A stretch of 30,702 nucleotides of DNA from Deltaproteobacteria bacterium (GCA_019308985.1 JAFDHB010000021.1:1-30702); one strand, 5' to 3'. Shown: positions 22,255 to 30,621, numbered from the stretch's first letter. The notes: a model not told the origin generated them from the sequence alone. Made by a program: numbers and translations.

Positions 22255-23589
22255 TCAGTGGATCTTGCGAAGATCCCGAAATCGCTTCGCCTTCACCTCG
22301 TACCTTGGCAGAGTCCCGTGATCATGGAAGTCCAGGATATAGCCAAGGTTGGTCTTCAGCCTCAACTGGTCCTTCAGGGTTGCCTCTATCTCATTGCGCC
22401 GTCCTTCGTGTCCCGGCACAATCTCCACTTTGAGGGTGATCCGATCAATATCCCCGACCTTGTCCACCACGACTTCGAACTCATCACCCAGGCCTTCGAT
22501 ACCCCTGACCACTTCCTCTATTGCCGATGGAGAAAGGAGCACGCCCTTGACCTTGGTGATATCATCCGCGCGTCCGACCACCCCTCCCTTTATCAGCCGA
22601 AAGGTACGGCCGCAGGGGCAGGGTTTAGGGTCCCACTCGATGATGTCCTTGGAGTCGAAACGTATGCAAGGCTGTGCCCGTCGGTCCAGGGACGTAATTA
22701 TCATTTTTCCCCTCCTTCCCGGATCCTCGATGGGTTCCCCGGTCTCTACGTCAACGATCTCCACAAGGAAAAAGGCCTCGTTCACGTGAAGTCCCCCTGG
22801 TTGTGCCTCACATTCATAGGACCATGCGCCTATTTCCGTGGCCCCCGCATGATCGTAGACCTTCGCCCCCCAAGCCTCTTCCATGCGCCTCTTCGTGGAT
22901 GGGATGCTCGCCCCCGGCTCACCCGCGCACGTAATCTTCTCAATTGTCAAGGAAGCCGGGTCAATCCCCAGCTTATTCCTGGCCGTGTCAGCCATGCCAA
23001 GGACATAGGTCGGAGTCGCCATCATGGCGGTAGCCTTCAATTCCTGGATCTTCAAGATACGTGCCTGGGTATCCAGGACTCCGCCAGGGACCACTTCCGC
23101 CCCTATCTTCTCGGCGGCATAATGCCCCGCCCAAAAGGCCACGAAGACATTGTACCCGAAGGGTATAAATACCCTGTCAGAGGGCCGGTAACCCTGGGCC
23201 CACAGCACGTAGGCCCAGCATTCGGTAAACCACTCCCAGTCCTCCCATGTATCCGCCTGGTAAACCGGCTGACCTGTAGTGCCGCTTGTCTGCCGGTACA
23301 CGGTCACCTCCTCGAGAGGCACACACAGGGTGTCACCGTAAGGAAAGGGGTCCTTGCGTTGTATTTCCCTCATCATGGACTTCTCCACCAGGGGCACTCT
23401 CCTGACATCTTCCAGGGAATTGATGTCTTCCGGCCTTATACCGGCCTTGTCGTACAGGGACCGATGGAACTTGGATCGGTCGTAGGCCCACTTGAAAATG
23501 CGCTTGAATCTTTCCAGCTGCAAGGCCCTTATCCTTTCGTGGGGAAGGGTCTCGAGAACCGGGTTCCAGTATTTCTGTTTCGCAATCAT
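22255..23589 (-). CDS. Phenylacetate-CoA ligase-like (PaaK family) acyl-CoA/AMP ligase
   Basis: An adenylate-forming enzyme of 444 aa. The AMP-binding loop is TSGTTGQPVYQ, the adenine-binding region is YDHAGATEIGAWSYECEAQP, the hinge aspartate region is PCIRFDSKDI with the CPCGRTF zinc-like segment usual in PaaK, and the C-terminal lid holds GRADDITKVKGVLLSPSAIE. It activates an aromatic or aliphatic carboxylate to its CoA thioester using ATP. AAAGGAGG is 5 nt upstream of the ATG. The gene is followed by a small helical protein and a ferredoxin remnant. The substrate cannot be told; it may link to the acids taken up by the TRAP systems. Confidence 0.92.
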   Translation of the reverse strand: MIAKQKYWNPVLETLPHERIRALQLERFKRIFKWAYDRSKFHRSLYDKAGIRPEDINSLEDVRRVPLVEKSMMREIQRKDPFPYGDTLCVPLEEVTVYRQTSGTTGQPVYQADTWEDWEWFTECWAYVLWAQGYRPSDRVFIPFGYNVFVAFWAGHYAAEKIGAEVVPGGVLDTQARILKIQELKATAMMATPTYVLGMADTARNKLGIDPASLTIEKITCAGEPGASIPSTKRRMEEAWGAKVYDHAGATEIGAWSYECEAQPGGLHVNEAFFLVEIVDVETGEPIEDPGRRGKMIITSLDRRAQPCIRFDSKDIIEWDPKPCPCGRTFRLIKGGVVGRADDITKVKGVLLSPSAIEEVVRGIEGLGDEFEVVVDKVGDIDRITLKVEIVPGHEGRRNEIEATLKDQLRLKTNLGYILDFHDHGTLPRYEVKAKRFRDLRKIH

Positions 23590-23680
23590 TCTGCCTCCTT
23601 TCCAATTCCAGTCGTCCCTGAGAGCCCGGGAACAAGAGGAATCATCTTCCTTCTCACCCTTTCAGACGCTAGAGTGACAC

Positions 23681-23767
23681 TCAAATTTCAACCCTTTCAA
23701 GATACCTGCTCGCAACGCAGAAATTGGACTTTTTACGAAGCCATCATATTTCAACCTTTTCAAGGTA
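23681..23767 (-). repeat. 24-bp direct repeats flanking a 36-bp dispersed repeat at the purH 3' end
   Basis: On the minus strand the last codons of the IMP cyclohydrolase gene (23767-23744, coding YLEKVEI-stop) are repeated at 23704-23681 as codons for YLERVEI-stop, 21 of 24 bases alike. Between them lies a 36-bp repeat (23711-23746), identical at 36 of 36 positions to 30586-30621. The TGA stop of the cyclohydrolase gene is the first three bases of this repeat. Confidence 0.75.
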
Positions 23768-24340
23768 GTTACTTATTGCGCCATCATATTGATGTGTAAG
23801 CTTGAAGACCTTCTTGGCGAGACGGAACCTTGTCTCGAGTGTGGTCTCACCGCCGGTTTCCTTCATCTCCCTGATAACGGTATCATAGTCCGCCGGATCC
23901 ACTATCACGGTCACGTATTCGAAATTCTTTGCAGAAGAACGCAGCATGGCCGGACCGCCGATATCTATGTTCTCAACAGCTTCTTCCAGGGTCACCCCTT
24001 CTTTTGCCACCGTCTTTTCGAACTGGTAGAGGTTTACCACGACCAAGTCTATGTTCTCGATACCCTGTTCCCGCATCATCTTCAGGTGCTCGGGGTTGTC
24101 CCTGATACCGAGCAGACCTCCGTGCACCTTGGGATGGAGAGTCTTTACCCGCCCATCCAGGATCTCCGGGAATCCCGTATATTCGGAAATGTCCTTTACC
24201 GAAACGCCTCCCTCCCGCAGCACCTTGGCAGTGCCTCCCGTGGACAGGATTTCTACGCCAAAACCCGAAAGAGATTTTGCGAAATCAACAATCCCCGTCT
24301 TGTCAGTCACACTTATTATGGCCCTTTCTATCTTTTTCAC
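23744..24340 (-). CDS. purH: IMP cyclohydrolase (PurH N-terminal domain only)
   Basis: A protein of 198 aa that covers the MGS-like IMP cyclohydrolase half of Pur[57 protein letters not shown] and [18 protein letters not shown]. It closes the purine ring, FAICAR to IMP. The AICAR formyltransferase half, some 320 residues in bifunctional PurH, is absent, and the frame stops at the first base triplet of a dispersed repeat. A split enzyme with the transformylase encoded elsewhere is the likely explanation; truncation by the repeat is the alternative. The start is GTG with AAAGGGGA 8 nt upstream. Confidence 0.9.
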   Translation of the reverse strand: MKKIERAIISVTDKTGIVDFAKSLSGFGVEILSTGGTAKVLREGGVSVKDISEYTGFPEILDGRVKTLHPKVHGGLLGIRDNPEHLKMMREQGIENIDLVVVNLYQFEKTVAKEGVTLEEAVENIDIGGPAMLRSSAKNFEYVTVIVDPADYDTVIREMKETGGETTLETRFRLAKKVFKLTHQYDGAISNYLEKVEI

Positions 24341-24366
24341 GCCTCTCGTCCCCTTTCAAAAGACTC

Positions 24367-24396
24367 TTGTCTTAATTATGACTACCAAACTATAAT
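24367..24396 (+). promoter_or_regulatory. Predicted promoter for the glycosyltransferase fusion gene
   Basis: TTGTCT (24367-24372), an 18-nt spacer and a perfect -10 TATAAT (24391-24396). Transcription would start near 24403. The in-frame ATG at 24394 overlaps the -10 and so cannot be the translation start, which supports a start at or near 24455. Confidence 0.5.
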
Positions 24397-24454
24397 GAAT
24401 GGCTGCTATAAATCAAGAAAAAGGAACGCCTCCCTCTTGATAGGGCTCGAGAAA

Positions 24455-25759
24455 ATGCGCACAAGCCAAAGACGTTGTCACGATCGGGTGATCATTTTTG
24501 GCAGGTACCCCGTCCCGGGAAAGACAAAGACCCGTCTCGCTCCGGGACTGGGTCCTGCGGGCGCTGCGGAGCTCCAGCGGGTGCTTACAGAAGGGATCCT
24601 GGAAGCTGCCTCTGCTTTCTTTTCCAATGGCAAGGCGGATATTGAGTTCCGCTTTCAAGGGGGAAGCAAAGAACAGGTGGCCCGCTGGATCGGAAAAGAT
24701 GTCCCTTGTTTCATGCAGAAGCCTGGGAATCTGGGTGAGCGCATGTATACCGCCTTAAGGAAGGCCTTCAAAGAGGGAAAAAGAAGGGTGGTCCTGGTAG
24801 GAACCGACATACCTGCGTTGACTTCCCTACATTTGGAGATGGCTTTTGACGCCTTGAAGGAAAAGGATATTGTTGTCGGGCCGAGTACTGATGGTGGTTA
24901 CTGGCTCATAGGGATGAAACAGCCCAATGAGCTTTTCTCCCACATCCCCTGGAGCACTTCCCTGGTGCTCGAGGAGACCCTGTCCAGGGCAAAGAGTCGA
25001 GGTCTGAAGCTCCGTCTGTTGCAGACACTGAGGGATGTAGATACCTTTGAAGATATCATCGAGTTGGGGCTTGGGGAAAAAATCAAGAAGCCCTATATCA
25101 CCGTTGTTATCCCCGCCCTGAACGAGGCGGAAAACGTGGCAGCGGCCGTTGAGAGTGCACAGTGCCAAGACTCCCAGGTCATTGTCGTTGATGGAGGAAG
25201 CTCTGACGGCACGGCGGAGAGGGCTTCACATGCCGGGGCGCTCGTGGTCAGATCCTCCCGGGGACGGGCTTTACAGCAGAACAGGGGCGCAGAAATCGCT
25301 GAGGGCACCGTCTTACTCTTCCTTCACGCTGACACCCAGCTTCCCCGAGGTTATGTGAACCACGTGTTTGAAGTCCTTATGGATAGGTCCCTCGCGGCAG
25401 GGGCCTTTCTTTTCAGGTCAGAAATCAATCATCCCTTCATGAAGTTCGTCGAAACCATGACCAACATGAGGTCCCGGTACTTGCATCTTCCTTACGGCGA
25501 CCAGGCCCTGTTCCTTAGAAAGGAAACCTTCCAGTCCCTCGGTGGCTTCCCTGACGTACCAATAGCGGAAGATCTCTACCTCGTCTCAAGACTGTCCAAG
25601 GTGGGAAAAATTCGCCTTGCCCCCGCACATGTCTTGACTTCAGGGAGGCAATGGCAAAGGATTGGGATATTCCGCAACACCCTTGTCAATATCCTGATAG
25701 CGGCATCCTGTGCGATGGGAATCTCCCCCTATACCACCAAGCGCATCTTCCGTGGCTGA
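24455..25759 (+). CDS. Fused DUF2064 (TIGR04282-like) and GT2 (TIGR04283-like) glycosyltransferase
   Basis: Two GT-A fold enzymes in one chain of about 434 aa. Residues 1-205 are a TIGR04282/DUF2064-like domain (FGRYPVPGKTKTRLAPGLGP, LVGTDIPAL, GPSTDGGYWLIGMK). From about 212 a family-2 glycosyltransferase follows (ITVVIPALNEAENVAAAVES, VVDGGSSDGTAERA, FLHADTQLP, YGDQALFLRKETF). These two families commonly occur as separate neighbours, and database names tie them to arsenosugar synthesis with a radical-SAM partner; no such partner is in this window. The frame is open far upstream, over the opposite-strand purH, but ATG 24455 is chosen for homology and because of the promoter. Its ribosome-binding site is weak, so a nearby TTG is possible. 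Confidence 0.85.
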   Translation: MRTSQRRCHDRVIIFGRYPVPGKTKTRLAPGLGPAGAAELQRVLTEGILEAASAFFSNGKADIEFRFQGGSKEQVARWIGKDVPCFMQKPGNLGERMYTALRKAFKEGKRRVVLVGTDIPALTSLHLEMAFDALKEKDIVVGPSTDGGYWLIGMKQPNELFSHIPWSTSLVLEETLSRAKSRGLKLRLLQTLRDVDTFEDIIELGLGEKIKKPYITVVIPALNEAENVAAAVESAQCQDSQVIVVDGGSSDGTAERASHAGALVVRSSRGRALQQNRGAEIAEGTVLLFLHADTQLPRGYVNHVFEVLMDRSLAAGAFLFRSEINHPFMKFVETMTNMRSRYLHLPYGDQALFLRKETFQSLGGFPDVPIAEDLYLVSRLSKVGKIRLAPAHVLTSGRQWQRIGIFRNTLVNILIAASCAMGISPYTTKRIFRG

Positions 25760-25787
25760 AAAAAGCACTTGAAAGGCCCCAGGGGGA

Positions 25788-26234
25788 TCAGGGGTTCCCG
25801 TGGCGGATGATACGTTGAACCACGGGGATGAGTTCACGCCTTGATTTCATCCTTGCCTCGAAGAGCTTAGCCATTACGAAGGCCAAGACTAATCCCGACA
25901 GCGCGAACAGAACCGCCCCCTTGTCTCCATCCCACTGAAATCTTTGGGAAAGGCTATTTCCAGTAATTGCCCCTACCAAGAGGCCGAGAACCGGGATTAT
26001 GTATATCACAAAAAGACCCTTCAAGCGGGTGCGGGTGCTCAGGAATATTTCCACGAGATCACCGCTTTGTGCCCGGGCACTGTTTTCCGCCTTGATAACC
26101 ATCTTGCTCAGACCCTCACCCGTCATACTGCAATGGCCCTTATGGCTGCAATTCTCACAACTCCCCTTGCGTTCCGTCTCTACCCAGGCCCAGCCGCCAT
26201 CTGTTTTCCTTACCGTGCCCCTTTCAGTGTCCAT
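25788..26234 (-). CDS. RseC/MucC family (SoxR-reducing system) membrane protein
   Basis: A protein of 148 aa. A small N-terminal domain carries C26-x2-C29-x5-C35 (CENCSHKGHC), typical of RseC-like proteins. Two TM helices follow (GLFVIYIIPVLGLLVGAITG and AVLFALSGLVLAFVMAKLF) and a basic tail. Family members affect sigma-E signalling in E. coli or serve with Rnf/Rsx complexes to reduce SoxR; the function in anaerobes is unclear. GGGAGG is 6-7 nt before the ATG, and the MOSC-NadA stop is only 14 nt away, so the two are cotranscribed. It converges on the glycosyltransferase gene. Confidence 0.87.
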   Translation of the reverse strand: MDTERGTVRKTDGGWAWVETERKGSCENCSHKGHCSMTGEGLSKMVIKAENSARAQSGDLVEIFLSTRTRLKGLFVIYIIPVLGLLVGAITGNSLSQRFQWDGDKGAVLFALSGLVLAFVMAKLFEARMKSRRELIPVVQRIIRHGNP

Positions 26235-26248
26235 CCCAGGCCTCCCTT

Positions 26249-27778
26249 CTAGGCCACCTTTCGTTCCCCTCCTCCCTTCTTTTCCTTGGGAGCCAGATCC
26301 AACATACGTTCCAGGGCAACTTTCGCATCCCTCTTGATATCAGCAGGAACTTGGACCACGTTTACCTTGCCAAGGTTTTCCAAGGTCCAGAGCAGCTTTT
26401 CCAGGTCTATCTTGAACATGTTCGGACACAATGAGTTGTGTAACTCTACAATCCGCTTGTCCGGATGCTCTGCGGCCAATCTGCGCACCAAATTGACCTC
26501 TGTCCCGATTATTATGGTTGACCCCGGAGGAGCATTCTCCACGTACTTGACGATAAAGCCGGTGGAGCCGACCGCGTCCGCCAGGGCAACCACCTCCTGC
26601 GTACATTCCGGGTGCACCACTATCTTTGCCCCTGGGTATCTTTCACGCATCTTCTCGATATGCTCCACCTTGAAACGCGTATGTACCAGGCAATACCCAT
26701 CCCACAATATCAATTTCGCCCTTCTCAGCTCCTCGGCACTGTTGCCCCCAAGTTTCTGGTGGGGGTCCCAGATGATCATCTCCTCAGGCTTCATACCAAG
26801 GCTGTTGCCCGAATTCCGGCCAAGGTGCTGGTCGGGGAAGAAGAGGACCTTATCTCTTCGGGAAAACCCCCAACGCAGCGCATCGCCTGCGTTTGACGAG
26901 GTACACACCACGCCTCCGTGCCTCCCGCAAAAGGCCTTGAGGTCTGCATCAGAGTTCATGTAGACGACCGGCAGTAATGCGTCGGACCCGAGGATGGAAG
27001 CGAGTTCATCCCAGGCCCTTTCCACCAGGCATATATCTGCCATGTCTGCCATCCAGCACCCCGCTTCCACGTCCGGTATCTGAACTACCTGGTGATCATG
27101 TGCGAGAATAGCCGCACTTTCCGCCATGAAGTGAACTCCGCAGAAAATGATGTATTTTGCCGATTTGTCTGCCGCAGCCTTTTGGGAAAGACCCAAGGAA
27201 TCGCCCTTGTAATCCCCCAGATCCACTATCTCCTTCCTCTGGTAATGGTGTGTCAAGATAATAAGCTCATTGCCCAGCTCATCCTTTATGGCCTTGATTT
27301 TTTCAATCGTCTCTCTTTCCCGAGCGGACAGTTTGTCCGCCGAGGCATCTTCAAGTACCTGGATCTCATCCCCCACGCTGATTTTCCCTCCTTTCAACAC
27401 CCGTGCAAAGATACCTTCCTTGGGCATGATGCAGTCACCTGTCTTGTAATAAATGGCGCACCTGGTGTGACACTCCTTCCCTATCTGAGTGACTTCCACA
27501 AGTGCATCCCGGCCCAGCCTTATGCAAGTACCCACGGGGATCTTCATCCAGTCTATTCCGGATGTTGCTATATTTTCCGCAAAGTCACCAAAATCGACGT
27601 CCAGGCCAATTTCCTTTGCCTTCTCTATGCTCTCCGAGGCGAGAAAGCTCACCTGTCGGTGCCAGCTTCCTGCGTGTGCATCCCCTTCCATCCCGTGCTC
27701 CGGCACGAGTACGGCCTCCCGGACCTGGCCCTTGGGTGTCCCTTTCTTCTTGCTTATTGCTATAGATTCGATTTTCAT
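26249..27778 (-). CDS. nadA: MOSC domain fused to quinolinate synthase NadA
   Basis: A 509-aa protein. Residues 1 to about 143 are a stand-alone-type MOSC domain (GMEGDAHAGSWHRQVSFLA, GDFAENIATSGIDW, GKECHTRCAIYYKTGDCIMP). After a short linker comes a complete NadA: THHYQRKEIVDLGDYKGDS, FCGVHFMAESAAILAHDH, and the three cluster ligands C241 (EAGCWMAD), C363 (GYCLVH) and C451 (LCPNM), with Bacillus-like spacing. NadA makes quinolinate for NAD from iminoaspartate and DHAP using a [4Fe-4S] cluster; MOSC domains handle sulfur or molybdenum-cofactor ligands. No nadB or nadC is close. The ATG 27778 starts the MOSC domain; the frame is open to 27853 but those residues look like repeat sequence. Confidence 0.9.
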   Translation of the reverse strand: MKIESIAISKKKGTPKGQVREAVLVPEHGMEGDAHAGSWHRQVSFLASESIEKAKEIGLDVDFGDFAENIATSGIDWMKIPVGTCIRLGRDALVEVTQIGKECHTRCAIYYKTGDCIMPKEGIFARVLKGGKISVGDEIQVLEDASADKLSARERETIEKIKAIKDELGNELIILTHHYQRKEIVDLGDYKGDSLGLSQKAAADKSAKYIIFCGVHFMAESAAILAHDHQVVQIPDVEAGCWMADMADICLVERAWDELASILGSDALLPVVYMNSDADLKAFCGRHGGVVCTSSNAGDALRWGFSRRDKVLFFPDQHLGRNSGNSLGMKPEEMIIWDPHQKLGGNSAEELRRAKLILWDGYCLVHTRFKVEHIEKMRERYPGAKIVVHPECTQEVVALADAVGSTGFIVKYVENAPPGSTIIIGTEVNLVRRLAAEHPDKRIVELHNSLCPNMFKIDLEKLLWTLENLGKVNVVQVPADIKRDAKVALERMLDLAPKEKKGGGERKVA

Positions 27779-27919
27779 ATCCCTACATTCCTTGTAATGC
27801 CATATTCTGGTTCCCAGGAAGGAAAACTCGGCCCTTTTCACCCTTTCAAACATTTGAAGTGATATACACCGGCCGATTAACTACCATAACGCAAAAGGAG
27901 TTCCAAGGGGAGAAACTGA

Positions 27920-28336
27920 TTACCGTTCAGCTTCCGCCATCTTCATCATCTTTGAGAGGGTGATGCTGTTGAGCTTCGCAAACATGGCTTCAGTTGCCTC
28001 TTCCCAGACCTTCCTGGTCACGCAGTGGTTCGATCTATCACAGATATCAGGCTCTTCTATACAGTCCGTCAGGTCAATACCGCCTTCAAGCACCTCCACT
28101 ATCTGCCCCACCGTTATCTTGTGCGGAGCGACAGCGAGCATGTGCCCTCCCTTTGGCCCCCTGAGGCTCTTGATCAGTTTGGCCTTCTTCAAGGGGATAA
28201 TAAGCTGCTCAAGGTATTTTACCGAGATGTTCTGTCTCTTTGCTATATCCCCGATCTGTACCGGCCCATTCCTGTAATGCTGCGCCAAATCCAACATCAT
28301 CCGCGTCCCGTAACGTCCCCTCGTGGATAACTTCAT
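27920..28336 (-). CDS. Rrf2 family transcriptional regulator, IscR-like
   Basis: A protein of 138 aa. The N-terminal winged helix is RGRYGTRMMLDLA...QIGDIAKRQNISVKYLEQLI, and the wing is LRGPKGGHMLA. The cluster loop has C92, C99 and C105 (DCIEEPDICDRSNHC), nearly the spacing of the [2Fe-2S] ligands of IscR, so it probably senses Fe-S status or a related redox signal. It is the first gene of a minus-strand unit leading to MOSC-NadA, itself an Fe-S enzyme. AAAAGGAGAT lies 5-6 nt before the ATG. The palindrome at 28364-28388 is a likely autoregulatory site. Confidence 0.92.
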   Translation of the reverse strand: MKLSTRGRYGTRMMLDLAQHYRNGPVQIGDIAKRQNISVKYLEQLIIPLKKAKLIKSLRGPKGGHMLAVAPHKITVGQIVEVLEGGIDLTDCIEEPDICDRSNHCVTRKVWEEATEAMFAKLNSITLSKMMKMAEAER

Positions 28337-28363
28337 AGGAAATCTCCTTTTATCTAACGGAAA

Positions 28364-28388
28364 ATTATATACCCGGATGTTATATTAT
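28364..28388 (-). promoter_or_regulatory. Promoter with overlapping operator-like inverted repeat
   Basis: The halves ATTATATACC (28364-28373) and GTTATATTAT (28379-28388) form an imperfect inverted repeat (8 of 10 pairs) around 5 nt. On the minus strand TATAAT within it is a good -10 for the Rrf2 gene, 28 nt upstream of the start. An Rrf2 dimer bound here would block transcription. No clear -35 is seen. Confidence 0.5.
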
Positions 28389-28399
28389 AAAATCGCTTT

Positions 28400-28827
28400 T
28401 ACACCCTTTCAAGGGAGAAAGCAAGGTCTACCTCATAGGGCCGAGCGACAGGCAGCTCCAAGTAGCTCGACTACAGGAGGAAGAGAAAAGAGTGCCAGTG
28501 TCACCTCCTGGAGTGGTCCGGGCTCCCAACGGGCAAACAGACATGCAGGGAGCTGTTTTTCCAGCAGGCCATGGAGAATCATTCCCCTTCGGCCTTGATT
28601 GCGGAGGCTACCAATGGCAAAGGTGGTCAGAAAGACAGAGATGAAGCTCGCCTAGCACATTGCAAAATCCTAGCCGCTATGCTGAAGAAAAGCCCTGAAT
28701 CGCGCCATTTCTGCCCCAAAGCAGGGAGATTCGATTCAAGGCCCTGGGTGGGAATTTCTTATCGGACTCCGAGGATCAACTGGCCTGGGGCACCCACACC
28801 CAAAGGGCATGAGTGCCCCGGATCGGG
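28400..28827. other. 428-nt gap without a recognisable gene
   Basis: The longest open frames are 90 codons or fewer, unlike any known family to me, with no ribosome-binding site. The stretch separates the Rrf2 promoter from the NIL-ferredoxin stop. It may be residue of a lost gene or a long 3' region. One CACCCTTTCAAGGG motif (28402-28415) resembles similar motifs at 23691 and 27838. Confidence 0.4.
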
Positions 28828-29238
28828 CTAACCAAAGCTTATTTCCATGGCCCTCACAGGACATATTTTAACGCACTGCTCACAGGCCACGCACTTTTCG
28901 TGATGAAAAAGGACCATCTTGGTTTCGGGCTCCACTTCGAAGGCCTCAGTCGGGCACACGGTCACACACACGCTGCAGTGGGTGCACCGTGACTCATTTC
29001 TTTGGACGTCCTGGGAAAGGGGCTGGACCTTTACCCCGACCCCTTTCAAGTAGTCCAGCCCGTTTTCAAAATCTTTCTTGTCTCCTGTTAGCTCCAGGAC
29101 CAGTAGCCCACCTTCCTCGGCCGTGATAAATGCCTTCAGGATATTGAAATCCAGGTTGTATTGCTTTGCGAGCCTGCACACCATCGGCTGGTCCGCCTTA
29201 TCTTCTGGAAAGTGCAAAACTATTTTCTTAGAAAACAT
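28828..29238 (-). CDS. NIL domain protein with 2x[4Fe-4S] ferredoxin
   Basis: A protein of 136 aa. Residues 1-75 are a NIL domain (KKIVLHFPEDKADQPMVCRL...LLVLELTG), a ligand-binding fold also found on methionine ABC transporters. Two ferredoxin motifs follow: C-T-H-C-S-V-C-V-T-V-C-P and C-V-A-C-E-Q-C-V-K-I-C-P. This arrangement, next to a DUF39 protein, is the known pair needed for homocysteine formation from sulfide and aspartate semialdehyde in methanogens and many anaerobes. It probably supplies electrons. It lies 108 nt after the HcyBio gene on the same strand. Confidence 0.92.
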   Translation of the reverse strand: MFSKKIVLHFPEDKADQPMVCRLAKQYNLDFNILKAFITAEEGGLLVLELTGDKKDFENGLDYLKGVGVKVQPLSQDVQRNESRCTHCSVCVTVCPTEAFEVEPETKMVLFHHEKCVACEQCVKICPVRAMEISFG

Positions 29239-29346
29239 CGTGTCCTCCTACTTATAAAGGAATATATGCCAGTCCCTGCGCCATAGTCCTTGTTGTTTCT
29301 CCTTCGGATAGATGATTCCATGCCGGTGCCAGGCAAGGAAAAATCA

Positions 29347-30567
29347 TCAGGCCGCAATCTTATTCTCAACCGGCCTCTCCTTCATGGGCCTGAACACATA
29401 GCCGCTTTCTGAGTCCGGCAGCTGGGCCACCGGCTCGGTCAAGAGGAAATCACCCCTCTTTATCCAGTCCTTCAGGACTTGAGCAATGGTCCTGGCCTTG
29501 GAATAGCTCGACAGCCCACCGGTCGGGATCTCCTTTCCGTTGAGAACCATCTTGCCGCTCCTCAGTTGCGCGTAGTTCACCTCACCAAGGGTCTCCTTCT
29601 CCCCCTCTGGGTATGCCCTGCTGTAGTCTACCACCTGGGCCCAGATTTCCTCATCGCTCACTGCGGTATAACGGCATATCTCTTCGTTGAGGATGGGGAT
29701 TGGAACACCAATGCCTACCGTCAGGGTGGTGCCGTAACCCAACATGGAGGTCCCCACAAGCCATTCAGCTTTCATTTGTTTCAGATCTCCCAGTACTGCC
29801 AACGTCCCCGCCGGCGCCTGAGGAGTGCCGTTTTCTTTCCGCGGGACACCGGGATTGTGTTGTGTACCATGCCACACGACATATCCCTCGCCTCCGCCCA
29901 GGAAGATCCTGGTGCCTATTCCAATGGTCTTGTAAAGGGGATCATTGAGAAGGGGTGAGAGTTGACCGGCGCTGCAATAGTTGGCATTTCCCAACTTGGG
30001 CTTGAGCATCCCCATATAGGTATAGATGCGTTTGTTGGAGAGGTTGACCGCAACATTATAGTTCTGATAGGCGTTCCTGGGATTGAAGAGTACGGCCTCA
30101 TTCAGATCCCTTATATTGATCCACGTGTCTATATTCTTGCGAGGATAGCAATCCGTTCCGTAGGTGGTAGCCCTCAACCTCACATCTTTTCCTGCCACAA
30201 GCTCCTCTATTACGTGTCCACCCCCGTACCTGAACTCCCCTGGAAAGACCTTGTTCCTGGGGTCATCGTCAGGAATGGCAGTGGCGCCGATGTATATGTC
30301 CACGGCAGCGAATCCCGTATAGACCGGGACGTCGTTCAGGTAGGCAATGCCGCCCCCCACCTTGATCTTGGGCTTGGAATGACCCACGTTGAGGTAAGCC
30401 CCGGAAGAGCACATGGGTCCGAAGGTCCCGGTGGTCACGACGTCCACTTCTTCAGCAGCCTTCTTCGTGCCCTTCTTTTTGACTATGTCTATTATCTCCT
30501 CGGCGGTTACGACTACCGCCTCGCCTTTCCTTATTTTTTCATTTATCTCCTCTATGGTCTTGGCCAT
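29347..30567 (-). CDS. Homocysteine biosynthesis protein, HcyBio/DUF39 family
   Basis: A protein of 406 aa covering the DUF39 family (COG1900): TTGTFGPMCSSGAYLNVGHS at the N-terminal side, TTYGTDCYPRKN in the middle and VGIGVPIPILNEEICRY later. Two Cys in the first two motifs (C53, C140) are good candidates for the persulfide or thiol-transfer residues studied in this family. It turns aspartate semialdehyde plus sulfide into homocysteine together with the NIL-ferredoxin. The ATG 30567 is chosen because GGAGG stands 7 nt upstream; the frame is open to 30693, but that part is the 36-bp dispersed repeat and flanking DNA. Confidence 0.93.
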   Translation of the reverse strand: MAKTIEEINEKIRKGEAVVVTAEEIIDIVKKKGTKKAAEEVDVVTTGTFGPMCSSGAYLNVGHSKPKIKVGGGIAYLNDVPVYTGFAAVDIYIGATAIPDDDPRNKVFPGEFRYGGGHVIEELVAGKDVRLRATTYGTDCYPRKNIDTWINIRDLNEAVLFNPRNAYQNYNVAVNLSNKRIYTYMGMLKPKLGNANYCSAGQLSPLLNDPLYKTIGIGTRIFLGGGEGYVVWHGTQHNPGVPRKENGTPQAPAGTLAVLGDLKQMKAEWLVGTSMLGYGTTLTVGIGVPIPILNEEICRYTAVSDEEIWAQVVDYSRAYPEGEKETLGEVNYAQLRSGKMVLNGKEIPTGGLSSYSKARTIAQVLKDWIKRGDFLLTEPVAQLPDSESGYVFRPMKERPVENKIAA

Positions 30568-30585
30568 TTTATATCCTCCAAATCT

Positions 30586-30621
30586 TGATGGCTTCGTAAA
30601 AAGTCCAATTTCTGCGTTGCG
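30586..30621 (+). repeat. 36-bp dispersed repeat upstream of the HcyBio gene
   Basis: Identical over 36 of 36 bases to the reverse complement of 23711-23746 (TGATGGCTTCGTAAAAAGTC and on). On the HcyBio strand it ends about 18 nt before the start codon, next to the ribosome-binding site. The remaining 80 nt to the window end hold no recognisable gene. Confidence 0.8.

Noticed and set aside
22225..23799. Long plus-strand open frame of 524 codons
   Set aside because: It is the antisense of the PaaK-like ligase, which has clear homology and a ribosome-binding site; the plus frame has neither.
23789..24454. N-terminal extension of the glycosyltransferase fusion frame
   Set aside because: It runs antisense through the IMP cyclohydrolase gene and across a predicted promoter; it does not resemble the family.
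28571..28831. Plus-strand frame of 86 codons in the gap before the NIL-ferredoxin
   Set aside because: No ribosome-binding site, no recognisable family, composition like non-coding DNA.
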